21,711 bases of DNA from CAYFQB01 sp964345225 (GTDB lineage Bacteria > Nitrospirota > Thermodesulfovibrionia > Thermodesulfovibrionales > UBA6898), in assembly GCA_964345225.1 (NCBI GenBank), contig CAYFQB010000005.1:1-21711 (forward strand), read 5' to 3'. The notes under the pieces are model-generated. The model searched no databases, had not been told where the DNA came from, and saw only the letters and a list, made by a program, of their open reading frames with translations. Position numbers and translations under genes: made by a program. Shown here in pieces: positions 21,686 to 21,711 of the stretch. Position 1 is the stretch's first letter; every line of letters begins with the position of its first letter.

Positions 21686-21711
21686 TTGTTAGGAGATCAC
21701 GAAAGAAGAGA
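21686..21711 (+). CDS. Start of a further gene running off the right edge (TTG start)
   Basis: A strong AAGGAGG (21674-21680) is followed 5 bases later by TTG and an open frame reading MLGDHERR to the end of the window. Only eight codons are visible, so product and reality cannot be judged. A second AGGAG at 21691-21695 could instead serve a start beyond the edge. Confidence 0.35.

Overview
The window looks like an AT-rich chromosome segment from an anaerobic or facultatively anaerobic Gram-negative-type bacterium. A SurA-like periplasmic chaperone suggests an outer membrane. A selenocysteine formate dehydrogenase next to formate-tetrahydrofolate ligase suggests one-carbon (Wood-Ljungdahl-type) metabolism. 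Gene content and the style of the intergenic repeats resemble Nitrospirota (Thermodesulfovibrionia-like) or Desulfobacterota. This placement is inference; there is no rRNA or other decisive marker in the window. I see no phage, transposase, CRISPR array, tRNA or rRNA.

Layout. 1-2220, minus strand: NAD salvage (nicotinamidase and the first 34 codons of a nicotinate phosphoribosyltransferase running off the left edge), a gene-free 340-bp stretch folded into large inverted repeats, then rsmD-coaD overlapping by one base. 2329-4604, minus strand: purN, an ECF sigma factor, a membrane zinc-binding anti-sigma factor and a small exported DUF3106-like protein, tightly packed. 4605-5132: a gene-free block made mostly of 6-, 7- and 9-base tandem repeats and one copy of a hairpin repeat. 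5133-6089, minus strand: SurA-like peptidyl-prolyl isomerase.

6391-13660, plus strand, is the metabolic core: a NuoE-like subunit, a NuoF-like subunit and a NuoG/FdhA-type catalytic subunit form an NAD(P)-linked, probably soluble formate dehydrogenase. The catalytic gene is interrupted by an in-frame TGA that aligns with the selenocysteine codon of E. coli FdhF and is followed at the right distance by a SECIS-like hairpin with a GGTCT loop. It should be read as one 895-residue selenoprotein. Next come a stand-alone cyclic-nucleotide-binding protein without a DNA-binding domain and formate-tetrahydrofolate ligase. The set would interconvert CO2, formate and 10-formyl-THF, with electrons passing to or from NAD(H) and possibly ferredoxin. 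The unit starts at a good promoter preceded by two perfect palindromes and ends at a strong intrinsic terminator.

13856-21711 is a mixed region: a histone-deacetylase-like amidohydrolase, an SRPBCC protein, MsrB, an unknown protein with a four-Cys N-terminal cluster, a Clp1/Grc3-like P-loop kinase, an Smr-domain protein, an unknown multi-pass membrane protein, and a 578-residue unknown protein with HEAT-like and possibly kinase-like segments. Several genes here have extended -10 promoters, and two are placed so close to the ATG that the mRNAs may be leaderless.

The least explained signal is the intergenic DNA. At least four heptanucleotide repeat families, a nonamer family and a hexamer family recur in different gaps, three of the heptad families in both orientations, alongside a ~65-bp hairpin repeat present twice.
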